This document shows positions 51,365 to 59,345 of a stretch of DNA of 64,000 bases, piece by piece. The stretch is taken from positions 1 through 64,000 of the forward strand of contig JADEXA010000003.1 in NCBI GenBank assembly GCA_015207365.1. The letters are read 5' to 3'. The notes under the pieces are model-generated. The model saw only the letters and a list, made by a program, of their open reading frames with translations. It was not told the DNA's origin and did no database searches. Source of the DNA: Vacuolonema iberomarrocanum LEGE 07170 (GTDB lineage Bacteria; Cyanobacteriota; Cyanobacteriia; Elainellales; Elainellaceae). A program made the translations under genes and the position numbers. Each line of letters starts with the position of its first letter. The stretch's first letter is position 1.

Positions 51365-51513
51365 CCATCTTTAACGCCCTGTTCAGTCTAGCCAGAACCC
51401 TCTGCTCCATTGAGTGCGTTTGGATACAGGCGATCGCCCATTGTTGTGGAATAGCGATCGCTTCTTGAGAAATACTGGGTTCAGCTTATGGTTAGGAGCA
51501 TTGTACTAAACGG

Positions 51514-51621
51514 GTAAGTAGCTCGGCACGATGAAAAACCAGACCCTAAAAACCTGTGCCGCCCGCAGCGCGGGCGGCACAGGTTTTTAGGGTTTTAGGT
51601 TTAATTGCACCTGCCAACTTA
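51514..51621. repeat. Palindromic element A2 (24-bp core stem)
   Basis: Core stem ACCCTAAAAACCTGTGCCGC... at 51543-51566 pairs perfectly with 51570-51593 around loop AGC. Flanks match element A1 in inverted orientation. The core differs from A1 at several positions, each with a compensating change on the other arm (CTGCACC/GGTGCAG becomes CTGTGCC/GGCACAG). Confidence 0.9.
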
Positions 51622-51715
51622 TAGCGCTATGCGGGTTAGTTAAGTACGGTTGTGTGGGGCGCGCCGCGCCCCACACAACCGTTGCTGTGCTTAATGCGGT
51701 TGCACACCGCTATAG
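51621..51715. repeat. Palindromic element C (17-bp core stem)
   Basis: ACGGTTGTGTGGGGCGC (51646-51662) pairs perfectly with 51666-51682 around loop GCC. Outer ends ATAGCGCTATGCGGG and CCGCTATAG-type are imperfect inverted repeats. It directly adjoins A2. Confidence 0.8.
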
Positions 51716-51916
51716 CCACAAATGACCAGAGTTCGAGTGAAGCAAGTCTGGTCGTTTGAACTATGACCACGGACTCAGTTCTGATCGCTGCGCCCAAGAG
51801 CTGCGCCGGGATTGTAGACGCTAGCTAAAACTTTGTCGTGGAAGGTGTTTGGCGATCGCTCGTGAGCTATCTTGATACCGATACGTAACGCAAACAGCCA
51901 AGATGAACCCAACACT

Positions 51917-52085
51917 AGCCCCCGCCCGCGACTGAACGTGCGGGCTAATGGAGGCAAACCCATTAAAATGGGTTCTGCTCAACCGCTCAGAAATCATATA
52001 ACCTGGGTTCGGGCAGTCCCTGTAGTGGACTTTCCAGGGTAGCCCGCAATTTATTTGCGGGCGGGCAATCGTTAGAGGCAAGGCT
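51917..52085. repeat. REP-like cluster of short palindromes
   Basis: Contains CCCGCCCGCGACTGAACGTGCGGGC, AACCCATTAAAATGGGTT (about 51956-51973) and AGCCCGCAATTTATTTGCGGGC (about 52041-52062) in a row. Resembles REP or IS200/IS605-end clusters. No transposase is present. Confidence 0.6.
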
Positions 52086-52111
52086 TGTATCAAATTCTAT
52101 TTAATGGATAG

Positions 52112-53023
52112 CTATGACTCCATCTTATTGGCAGTCGGTAAAGGCCAAGCTTTCACCTGTTCCTGCACTGTGTCTAACGCAACCCCAAATATCTGTTGTA
52201 AGCCTTTCGTATCGATATCAAACGCATCATCCGGCAATTTGCTGATCGCCTCGTAGAGCCCGGCCAGGGCACTCCCTAGTTCCTGGCTTTGCAAGAGCGT
52301 TGCCATCCGCTCACCAAATGCTTGTGGCGTAACAGCTTCAAAGCGAACGGGTTGTCCGAGCCAGCTTGCGAAGATATCTGCGAGGTCAGGCCCCGTAAGT
52401 GATTCTAAACTAAAAATCTCATAGGCTTTACCCGCTAGTTCGGGTTTCAAACATCCAGCCACTGCATACTTGGCCTGGTCTTTGTGCGAGACCCAACCCA
52501 AGCGCTGGGTCTCGCGGATGGGTGGATAATCGAGAACACCCTCTGTATAGAGTCGTGGCACAAATAACGGAACCAATAAGTTCTCAAGATAAACGGTGGG
52601 CTGAAGCACAATAGACGAGATGCCGCTGTTGATGATGGCATCGCGAGCGGCAGTTGTCCCAGCAATCATTGGCACTGGGTCATAGCGCTCTCCGGTTGGC
52701 CCGCTAGTGGTGAACACAAGCAAGGGTAGGTTCGCTTTCCGTGCTGCTGCGATCAAATTTTGTAGGAAAATCGGCGGCTGTGTCGAATCTGCGGTCATAG
52801 GAAGATGGGCAAAGGCTGCATCAACACCGCGCAGGGCATTGGTGGCACTCTCTAAGTCGATTAGATCAGCTTCACACGCCTCGACCTGTTCCTGAAACTT
52901 GTCTATGATGCGTTGTTTGGAACGGGCGATCGCGCGCACCCTAAGACCTTGAGCAAGGGCTTCTTGAACAACAGCGGAGCCTTGCGCTCCGGTCGAACCC
53001 CAAACGGCTATATGTTTCGTCAT
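52112..53023 (-). CDS. NmrA-type NAD(P)-binding oxidoreductase-like protein
   Basis: 303 residues from the ATG at 53023, which gives the usual MTKHIAVWGSTGAQGSAVVQ start. The glycine motif is GSTGAQG (atypical SDR a5/NmrA family). No canonical Tyr-x3-Lys is seen, as is common in NmrA-like proteins, which bind NAD(P) and can act as redox sensors or quinone or flavonoid reductases. It is divergent from an HxlR regulator with a shared 114-bp spacer, a common arrangement for HxlR-controlled redox genes. Confidence 0.88.
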   Translation of the reverse strand: MTKHIAVWGSTGAQGSAVVQEALAQGLRVRAIARSKQRIIDKFQEQVEACEADLIDLESATNALRGVDAAFAHLPMTADSTQPPIFLQNLIAAARKANLPLLVFTTSGPTGERYDPVPMIAGTTAARDAIINSGISSIVLQPTVYLENLLVPLFVPRLYTEGVLDYPPIRETQRLGWVSHKDQAKYAVAGCLKPELAGKAYEIFSLESLTGPDLADIFASWLGQPVRFEAVTPQAFGERMATLLQSQELGSALAGLYEAISKLPDDAFDIDTKGLQQIFGVALDTVQEQVKAWPLPTANKMES

Positions 53024-53040
53024 CTCAGTTCCCTTTGATG

Positions 53041-53071
53041 CTATGGTTACTTTCAATAACCACAACCATAG
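53041..53071. promoter_or_regulatory. Candidate operator between nmrA-like and hxlR-like genes
   Basis: CTATGGTT (53041-53048) is inverted as AACCATAG (53064-53071); a nested GGTTA/TAACC pair lies inside. The symmetric site in the divergent spacer suits a dimeric HxlR protein controlling both genes. Confidence 0.5.
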
Positions 53072-53137
53072 CCTAGTTCAAAAAATGGCGAAAGGAGGCA
53101 TAATCCGCGCTGATAGGCACATAGAGGGAACCATCTG

Positions 53138-53542
53138 ATGACGGCGAAAAACAAGGCAGCGGTAGAAAAAATGCAGCAAACCCACAGGGATTGGGAAGAA
53201 GCGGATTATGCTGGCCCTTGCCCGGTACGTGATGTTCTCGACCGAATTGGCGATCGCTGGTCTGTCATGGTTGTTCTACGGCTCAGTGGAGGGCCAATCC
53301 GCTTTCGAGCACTGTTGCGATCTGTAGATGGCATATCGCAACGAATGCTGACAACGACTTTGCGGGCACTGGAACGGGATGGTCTTGTCGATCGTACAGT
53401 CTTTGACACTCGCCCGCCTGCGGTGGAATACAGTTTGACTCCGCTGGGTGAAAGCTTACTCGACCCACTCAGTCTCTTAGCCGAATGGGCCATGGATCAT
53501 CACGAGCAGATACTCAAAGCTCGCAAGAACTTTGACAAATAA
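53138..53542 (+). CDS. HxlR-family winged-helix regulator
   Basis: 134 residues. The DUF24 winged helix is complete: CPVRDVLDRIGDRWSVMVVL, GPIRFRALLRSVDGISQRML, LRALERDGLVDRTVF and PPAVEYSLTPLGESL. The N-terminal Cys before PVRDV matches the position used as a redox sensor in related thiol-stress regulators (YodB, HypR), so control by quinones or electrophiles is plausible but not proven. Divergent from the NmrA-type gene; probably represses it and itself. Confidence 0.95.
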   Translation: MTAKNKAAVEKMQQTHRDWEEADYAGPCPVRDVLDRIGDRWSVMVVLRLSGGPIRFRALLRSVDGISQRMLTTTLRALERDGLVDRTVFDTRPPAVEYSLTPLGESLLDPLSLLAEWAMDHHEQILKARKNFDK

Positions 53543-53871
53543 GTAGGTCAACCTAGTTGGCTAACAAAACTCTTGAAAACCTTTATTTCCCTAGGTTGGT
53601 GTTGAGCGAAGCGAAACCCAACACGATCGCTAAAGCCTGGATGACGTTGGGTTTCATATCTCAACCTAACCTACGAAAAGCAAAGATTTGTCCGTCAATT
53701 AGGCAAGTGATCTCATTTGTTTAGGATGCATTAGCGCTAGCACAACGCGTCAAAGCCTTACAGATGGTGCGTTACGTCTACGTTCCCTAAGTCGTTGATT
53801 AGCATCAAGGCATCGCTCAGAAGCTTGCCGTGATTCCAATCCAAGTCGTTGTAAGACAATGCTTTTAATAC
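53543..53871. other. Intergenic region with GTTGGGTTTCG-type repeat
   Basis: Holds GTTGAGCGAAGCGAAACCCAAC (about 53602-53623) and GTTGGGTTTC (about 53645-53654), words of a repeat frequent in cyanobacterial spacers. No gene seen. Confidence 0.6.
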
Positions 53872-54240
53872 TTATGCACTAGCCTGAAACTCGTAGGATT
53901 CTGAATTTATTGATAAAACAAAAAAGTCATTAACATGATGTATGCAGTCTATTAAAGATACCTTCAATATTGTAGTTGTATGACCTTCTTTTTCCTCTGC
54001 TTTATAGGAGATCACATCAGCAAAAATATGCTCACCTTGAGAAAGTCTATCAAGGAACTCAAAAATTTCAGGAGTTTCCTGTGCATATCCAAATACACAA
54101 ACATCTGTCATAAATTTATCGGAGACAGTGGCTGATTCTGTTGCCAAATTAGCATTGAATTCTATGAATAGCTTTAATTCATGCGACTTTGAATCAAAAT
54201 CACCATTATAGATGCTTGCATCATGCCAAATGACTTTCAT
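53872..54240 (-). CDS. Hypothetical small acidic protein
   Basis: 122 residues, AT-rich coding. No signal peptide or membrane helix. It reads as a beta-rich single domain (MKVIWHDASIYNGDFDSKSH, then DVISYKAEEKEGHTTTILKV and a terminal DFFVLSINSESYEF). No family recognised. The low GC and lack of HIP1 set it apart from its neighbours, which suggests recent acquisition. The size and style resemble immunity-type proteins, but there is no toxin beside it and I do not claim that. Confidence 0.6.
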   Translation of the reverse strand: MKVIWHDASIYNGDFDSKSHELKLFIEFNANLATESATVSDKFMTDVCVFGYAQETPEIFEFLDRLSQGEHIFADVISYKAEEKEGHTTTILKVSLIDCIHHVNDFFVLSINSESYEFQASA

Positions 54241-54409
54241 ATCGCTTGTAGGCTATAACGTCGGACTTAAAGTTTTCTAGAGAGATATAAAGTGCATTAA
54301 GAAACAAGTCGCTAACAGTCTCAACAATTTGAAATCCATCTTACTCTGCTGAGATAGCAATGTATTGTTTCTCTATGATATAGGAATAAGTCGTTTCAGA
54401 GGCTAGCTT

Positions 54410-54763
54410 ATGTCTAAGCAGCAGTTTCTACGTCTGGATGGGTTTACCAAAGCAGAACGACTGGGGATGAACGACCGCGTAAGCGAGGCGATTGACCAAG
54501 CAGGTGCTTGGATTACGGACTTCCACCTATACTCAAACATTGCCATTTGCATCAACTTTGAGGTGCCAAACACTAATTTGGATAAACTTGCTGGCGCACT
54601 GCAAGAAACGGGTCTGCATTTGAGTCAAGAAAGCCTGGAGCAGCTTATGCCTGACATGAACCACTCCAGGTTGCAAGAGAGAGAACTAACTGGGACATTA
54701 GCCATTACGTTTGTGCATAATGAACCAGACTTGCTTCGAGAAATCCCGGCAGTGCCGGGATAG
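54410..54763 (+). CDS. Hypothetical conserved small protein
   Basis: 117 residues starting MSKQQFLRLDGFTKAERLGM, with ITDFHLYSNIAICINFEVPN in the middle and LTGTLAITFVHNEPDLLREI near the end. An alternating strand-helix pattern suggests a ferredoxin-like alpha/beta fold. I recall similar uncharacterised proteins but cannot assign a family. No operon partner: the convergent propeller gene follows 18 bp later. It differs from the preceding AT-rich gene in composition. Confidence 0.65.
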   Translation: MSKQQFLRLDGFTKAERLGMNDRVSEAIDQAGAWITDFHLYSNIAICINFEVPNTNLDKLAGALQETGLHLSQESLEQLMPDMNHSRLQERELTGTLAITFVHNEPDLLREIPAVPG

Positions 54764-54781
54764 GCCGCAGGTAAGCACCAG

Positions 54782-56113
54782 CTAGGGAACCAGTACCATT
54801 GAATGAGCGCCTCGTGTGACAGGTACTGAGTAGCGGGTTTGCACCAGCATAGGTTGTGGGTTTAGCGGGTCAGTGGCGATGCGCCAAAAATCAATGGAGC
54901 TGCCTTGGATGCGATCGTCGAAATGATCATAGTTAGCAACGGCTAAGTATTGACCGGAGGCATCAAAGGCGGCTGCCTCTGGCAGGATGCCATCGTACGG
55001 GTAGTCGGCCACATGATTAAGTTGTCCTGTCTCCGGATCAAGGGTAATGAGGCTTAAGGATGAGAACCAGGTAATGCGATCGTCGTCGTAGGGTAGGTAG
55101 CTGCGCTCCAGATTCGTCGTGACGACATAGCGTCCGTCGGGGCTAATGGCAATGCCTTCGGGACTGACTCCGGTCATGGCGCGAGATACCAGCGCGTGAC
55201 GGGGCGACCCGTCGGCTTGAGTACCTGCTTCTAGGCGAATGCTGACGATGCTGCCACGGGGCGCTTCGGTCCAGAGACCTTCGACATCCGCACCCCAGTA
55301 CAGTGCATTGGCGATCGCATACCGACCATCCGGCGTAAACCGCACCATGTACGGGGCTTTCTCTGCCTGCACGACATTACCCCAAGCGCGTAATGTCGTG
55401 CCCGTGACCTCGACAAAGGAGATTTCTCCAGTGGTTTCATTGGCTAAAGCAAGGAGGTCGCGACTCGGATGCCACTCCGCATGAATCAAATGTTCGCCCA
55501 GTACAAACCCGGGAATGGTGGGGTAAACAGGCTCGCCAATCTGTCCGTTCTCAAAAGGAATCAGGGCCAGAGGAGTGTCACTGCCTGCCCCGTTGGGGTG
55601 GAATGACACCGCAATTAGCGACCCGTCGGCGTTGATACTGACCGAAGCAGGCCGCTCCGCGATCGCCACATCTTGCAACCGAGTGGGCTGGGTGGGGTCG
55701 GCCAGATCAAACACCTGGAGGCGATCGCCATGGGTGAGATCGCCAAAGGTTTGCTGCTCTTCGGCTCCATCGGGTCGCTGCGCCCAGGTTTCGATCACGA
55801 TCGCATAACGACCATCGGGGGTGACAGCGACAGCTACGGGTGGCCCAGCCACCGAATTGCTGGCTTCGACTTCGTACGCTTGTAGGTCTCTGACATGTCC
55901 TCTGAGTGGAATGATGCTAAGGGCATCGATACCTTCACGAGGTCCTAGAGAGCCATCTACATAAGCTGACGCCACCATATCGGCATCTGAAATCGAGACG
56001 AGATAGCGACCCTGAAACTCCATTGGGGCTGCACGGTCTTGTGCCAGGCTGGGGGCGACGGTTGGTAGCAAAATTAAGCTGGCGATGAGCGATTGGGCAA
56101 ACGTTTTCAACAT
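54782..56113 (-). CDS. Secreted YVTN-type beta-propeller protein
   Basis: 443 residues. A clear signal peptide (LKTFAQSLIASLILLPTVAP ... LAQ) precedes a seven-blade propeller of the lactonase/YVTN type. Repeating blade motifs are VAVTPDGRYAIVIE, VSINADGSLIAVSF, VRFTPDGRYAIANA, IAISPDGRYVVTTN and AAFDASGQYLAVAN. It may bind a ligand or act as a lactonase; no catalytic residue set is certain. Divergent from a LysR gene with a 119-bp spacer to its ATT codon, so it is a likely target of that regulator. Confidence 0.9.
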   Translation of the reverse strand: MLKTFAQSLIASLILLPTVAPSLAQDRAAPMEFQGRYLVSISDADMVASAYVDGSLGPREGIDALSIIPLRGHVRDLQAYEVEASNSVAGPPVAVAVTPDGRYAIVIETWAQRPDGAEEQQTFGDLTHGDRLQVFDLADPTQPTRLQDVAIAERPASVSINADGSLIAVSFHPNGAGSDTPLALIPFENGQIGEPVYPTIPGFVLGEHLIHAEWHPSRDLLALANETTGEISFVEVTGTTLRAWGNVVQAEKAPYMVRFTPDGRYAIANALYWGADVEGLWTEAPRGSIVSIRLEAGTQADGSPRHALVSRAMTGVSPEGIAISPDGRYVVTTNLERSYLPYDDDRITWFSSLSLITLDPETGQLNHVADYPYDGILPEAAAFDASGQYLAVANYDHFDDRIQGSSIDFWRIATDPLNPQPMLVQTRYSVPVTRGAHSMVLVP

Positions 56114-56232
56114 TATGGCTAGGGATAAAAAACTAAAACCACAATAGGAAGACTCGCTATAATTTGTCCAATAGATTTGTAGCTCATTTTTAATAGGTTC
56201 AAACTATTAATACGCTAGATACCACCTCACCC

Positions 56233-57186
56233 ATTGAACTGCGACACTTGCGTTATTTTGTTGCCGTGGCTCAGGCGCTGCATTTTGGCCGTGCAGCTGA
56301 GCAGTTGGGCATTACACAGCCTGTCTTGAGCGATCAAATTCGGCGGCTCGAAACGCTACTGGGTGTGCAATTGCTCTATCGCACCAAGCGAGTGGTGCAG
56401 TTGACCGAGCCGGGGCGTATATTTCTGACCGATGCCCTGCGAGTGCTGTCCCAAACGGAAACGGCAATCACCACCGTGCAACGGGCGGCTCAGGGCAAGC
56501 TCGGCAAGCTGGCGATCGGCTATACCGGCCCGGCACTCTACACCGTGCTGCCGGAGATTTTGCGGCTGTTTCGCGATCGCTATCCCGAAGTAGAGCTTTC
56601 CTTGCATGAATACTGCACCCCTGAGCAAGAAGCCGCACTACTGGCCGATGAGCTCCAGGTTGGATTCCTGCATCCGCCCATTGATGCCCCATTGCAGCAG
56701 CACGAAGTACTCTGTGAGCCGATGGTTGTTGCTCTGCCAGAAAATCATCCCCTAGCAAACCAAGCCATCTTGTCCATCAAAGACTTAGCGCAGGAACCCT
56801 TTATTCTCTTTCCACAGGCCGTTGGCCCAAATCTCTACGGCCAAATTATGACGCTGTGTACGCAAGCGGGCTTCAGTCCCAAAGTGGTGCAGGAAGTTAC
56901 CCCACAACCAACGATGATTGGCTTGGTCGCAGCGAGAATTGGTATTGCTTTTGTGTCGATGTCGATGCAAAGTATCACACGCCCAGGAGTCGTGTACCGA
57001 TCGCTTCAGGAAGCCTCTCCCATATTGAAGTTAGTCGTTGCTTGGAAAGAATCCTTGCGTGAAACCTCTCGAACCACATCGGCTAATGGTGGCGATCGCT
57101 CTGCACAGGATCGATCCTCGCCAGTTTTAGATAACTTCTTACAGGTTGTGGATGAGTGGAGTCAGCAAGTTGAAGCCTTACAGTGA
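56233..57186 (+). CDS. LysR-family transcription regulator, unusual start codon
   Basis: About 318 residues. The N-terminal winged helix is typical: IELRHLRYFVAVAQAL, then LHFGRAAEQLGITQPVLSDQ, followed by an effector domain (about 90-295). The usual N-terminus of such proteins is MELRHLRYF. Here the corresponding codon at 56233 is ATT, an in-frame stop lies upstream, and no ATG or GTG precedes the helix; TTG at 56248 would remove the first residues. So it uses an ATT start, a CTG/TTG start, or has suffered a mutation. Divergent from the propeller gene, which it probably regulates. Confidence 0.9.
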   Translation: MELRHLRYFVAVAQALHFGRAAEQLGITQPVLSDQIRRLETLLGVQLLYRTKRVVQLTEPGRIFLTDALRVLSQTETAITTVQRAAQGKLGKLAIGYTGPALYTVLPEILRLFRDRYPEVELSLHEYCTPEQEAALLADELQVGFLHPPIDAPLQQHEVLCEPMVVALPENHPLANQAILSIKDLAQEPFILFPQAVGPNLYGQIMTLCTQAGFSPKVVQEVTPQPTMIGLVAARIGIAFVSMSMQSITRPGVVYRSLQEASPILKLVVAWKESLRETSRTTSANGGDRSAQDRSSPVLDNFLQVVDEWSQQVEALQ

Positions 57187-57198
57187 GATGTGCTGTTC

Positions 57199-57300
57199 TA
57201 TCAAATTCGGTTGAAGAACCCAACTATCATTTGCACCCACTGCAGCGCAGCGGGTGCAAATGATAGTTGGGTTTTACGGTTGTTTAACCGGATTTGATAT
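57199..57300. repeat. Palindromic element B1 (27-bp core stem)
   Basis: AACCCAACTATCATTTGCAC... at 57217-57243 pairs with 57247-57273 around loop AGC with a single G/T mismatch. Ends are TATCAAATTCGGTT and AACCGGATTTGATAT. The right end touches the stop codon of the isochorismatase-like gene (57300-57302). Confidence 0.9.
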
Positions 57301-57854
57301 TAGACCTTGCTGGGGCTACTTTGTTCGCTTTTGCCCGAAACTTCGTAGGCTTCAACACCAATAGACTCCAGCTTTACCAATGCAGGTTTCAGGTTTTTGC
57401 ATTGATAGGATGCCACTGCTCCCGGCAGGTAAGAAACCTTAAATCCCCGTTTTCGTGCTTCCTTTGCTGAAACCGAAATACAATGCTCGGCTGCAAGTCC
57501 TGACAGAATCAGGTGTTCGATTCCCTCGCGTTCGAGCTCTGCCAGTAGCTCTTGGCTTGAGAAGATGCTCTTGCTTCCTTTGGTGTATTGCCGAATACCA
57601 TCAGTATTCAGGCGGCTGTCGAGGGCAGCACCAACGGTGCCTGGTGTCATGCTGTTCTTGGTCATCCAGCGCATTAGAGGATTGCTCCAATCGGTCACGA
57701 CGATCGCAGATGATTCATTTTGCTGCTGACGGGTATTGACCGTTGCGTTGATCGTAGCAACAACATCTTCGATTTGCTCGGTACATGCAGAACTCCTCCC
57801 ATTGGGCTGAGTAAAATCATTCTGTAGGTCGATAACCAGTAAAAGTGATTTCAT
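57300..57854 (-). CDS. Isochorismatase-like cysteine hydrolase
   Basis: 184 residues from the ATG at 57854, which gives the usual MKSLLLVIDLQNDF start; the longer frame is not needed. The catalytic triad of the family is visible: Asp in DLQNDF, Lys in YTKGSKSIF and Cys in AAEHCISVSA, with the preceding LSGLAAEHC nucleophile loop. Such enzymes include nicotinamidases, carbamoylsarcosine hydrolases and biuret hydrolases; the substrate is not readable here. The gene's stop codon abuts palindromic element B1. Confidence 0.9.
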   Translation of the reverse strand: MKSLLLVIDLQNDFTQPNGRSSACTEQIEDVVATINATVNTRQQQNESSAIVVTDWSNPLMRWMTKNSMTPGTVGAALDSRLNTDGIRQYTKGSKSIFSSQELLAELEREGIEHLILSGLAAEHCISVSAKEARKRGFKVSYLPGAVASYQCKNLKPALVKLESIGVEAYEVSGKSEQSSPSKV

Positions 57855-58048
57855 GATAAGTCTGGTATTCCAGCAAATAATGACTTGGATGAAAGATGTC
57901 TCCTCCCTACTTTGTGGAAGACTCTTAAGCTGCAACTTGTTGACTTAGAAACCTATATTGAGGGGTTAGGTTAGCTAAGAGTTTCAAAAACGAAAGTATT
58001 TAGGCGACGACTTCCTGAATCTTAACTCTAATGATTACGTTTAGTTTG

Positions 58049-59140
58049 TTAAATATCCTCTGTTTTCACAGAATAACGGATCGGAAAATTGCCAAGCCGA
58101 TCCATGAAATCTCCGGCTGGAATAACTTCCGGTGGCACAAATGCACCATGCTTGACTATCTTCTCTTCGATAAGTTGCTGGCAGATAATGACTGGAGCTA
58201 ATGCCGTCATGTAGTTCTCTTCACAATATATTTTTATGGTACGCTTCTGACCAATGCCTCTGTTTGTTCCCATAAGCTCTAGCTTAATCAAAGCATCTGA
58301 AGTCGCCCATTTAGCCTGTCCCATACGCTTCAATACATTGAGCAAAAATTGTGCGCCGCGATCGCTTTTCGTTAGACCCAATTTTAATCCCAGTAGCATG
58401 GCTATTCCTTGGCTTGTAGACTGACTGCCCGACCAAAACGATAGCTCATTAATCTGGATCAATTCAGGAATGATAAGCAAATCACGCGTTAGAGAAATGC
58501 CTAAGTAAATGCCTTTCTCAAATGGCTTGCCTAAATACTCCTTACGATCCGAGTCCTTCGGGGGCATCCACTGATCATCTCTCCAAACCAAGGGCTTGAC
58601 AGCAAACATGTATTTCAATTCCTTGAGAGAAGAGGCTGAAATGCCATCAATTTTCGCACCCAGCACAAACATCACATTTGCCGATTCAAACACTTCAAAG
58701 TCATCTTTGGCGCTCATCAATGCAATGCCAGGAATGCCAGGACTCGCCCCAAGCGCTGTTATCAATGTCACCTTATTTTTTGCAGCCAATGGATTGAGCT
58801 TGAGAAAGCGCTCTGCATATTCGTAGCTTCCCGCAACATCCAGGTAATGAATGCCAGCTTGGGCGGCTAGTTCTGGCAATAGCAAAGGCGCATGGGTAAA
58901 AGGGCCACTAAAGCAATTGATGATCACATCAATATCCTGTAGCGCTGATGATATCGATGGTGCATTGCTGATATCAATGGTGCGCCATTCGCATTGCAGT
59001 GTTTGAGCCAATTTCCTCGCTTTGGATTCATTCCGTCCTGCAACCACGAGCTCAATATACTCGTCGGTTGCCAAGAGTTCAGATACGAGGCTACCAACCG
59101 TGCCATAACCACCGACGACCAGTACTTTTTGCTCGTTCAT
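58049..59140 (-). CDS. Saccharopine dehydrogenase-like NAD(P)-binding protein
   Basis: 363 residues. The Rossmann motif VLVVGGYGTVGSLVSELLA (about 6-24) is followed by the saccharopine-dehydrogenase NADP-binding domain (VVAGRNESKARKLA, DVIINCFSGPF, YLDVAGSYEYA), then a C-terminal domain (about 140-350) without membrane helices. Many bacterial members have no known substrate; lysine metabolism cannot be assumed. Monocistronic between the isochorismatase-like gene and the amidase on the same strand, with spacers of about 200 bp. Confidence 0.88.
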   Translation of the reverse strand: MNEQKVLVVGGYGTVGSLVSELLATDEYIELVVAGRNESKARKLAQTLQCEWRTIDISNAPSISSALQDIDVIINCFSGPFTHAPLLLPELAAQAGIHYLDVAGSYEYAERFLKLNPLAAKNKVTLITALGASPGIPGIALMSAKDDFEVFESANVMFVLGAKIDGISASSLKELKYMFAVKPLVWRDDQWMPPKDSDRKEYLGKPFEKGIYLGISLTRDLLIIPELIQINELSFWSGSQSTSQGIAMLLGLKLGLTKSDRGAQFLLNVLKRMGQAKWATSDALIKLELMGTNRGIGQKRTIKIYCEENYMTALAPVIICQQLIEEKIVKHGAFVPPEVIPAGDFMDRLGNFPIRYSVKTEDI

Positions 59141-59345
59141 ATTGTTAAGCCTGTCATGACGTGAGCGGACAATTTGCTAACGTTCAAGCTAACCGGACGA
59201 CGGCTCCTTCTAGCCGTCTTTTGTGGGGCGATCGCCAGTCCACTGCAGACCTTTCTTTACTGAAGATGCGACAGCAACTGGGTGGGAAGTGGGGCAGTTT
59301 CCCAGCCCCACTATAGCCGCACTTCTGATGTAACCGCTCATTCAA

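Larger units (their letters stand above)
51365..52111. other. Repeat-rich intergenic region
   Basis: No gene supported. In order it holds palindromic element A2 (51514-51621), palindromic element C (51621-51715) and a REP-like cluster (51917-52085). The concentration of palindromes is the highest in the window. Confidence 0.75.

Noticed and set aside
51917..52085. Insertion sequence of the IS200/IS605 group
   Set aside because: Only end-like palindromes are present; no transposase frame in either strand.
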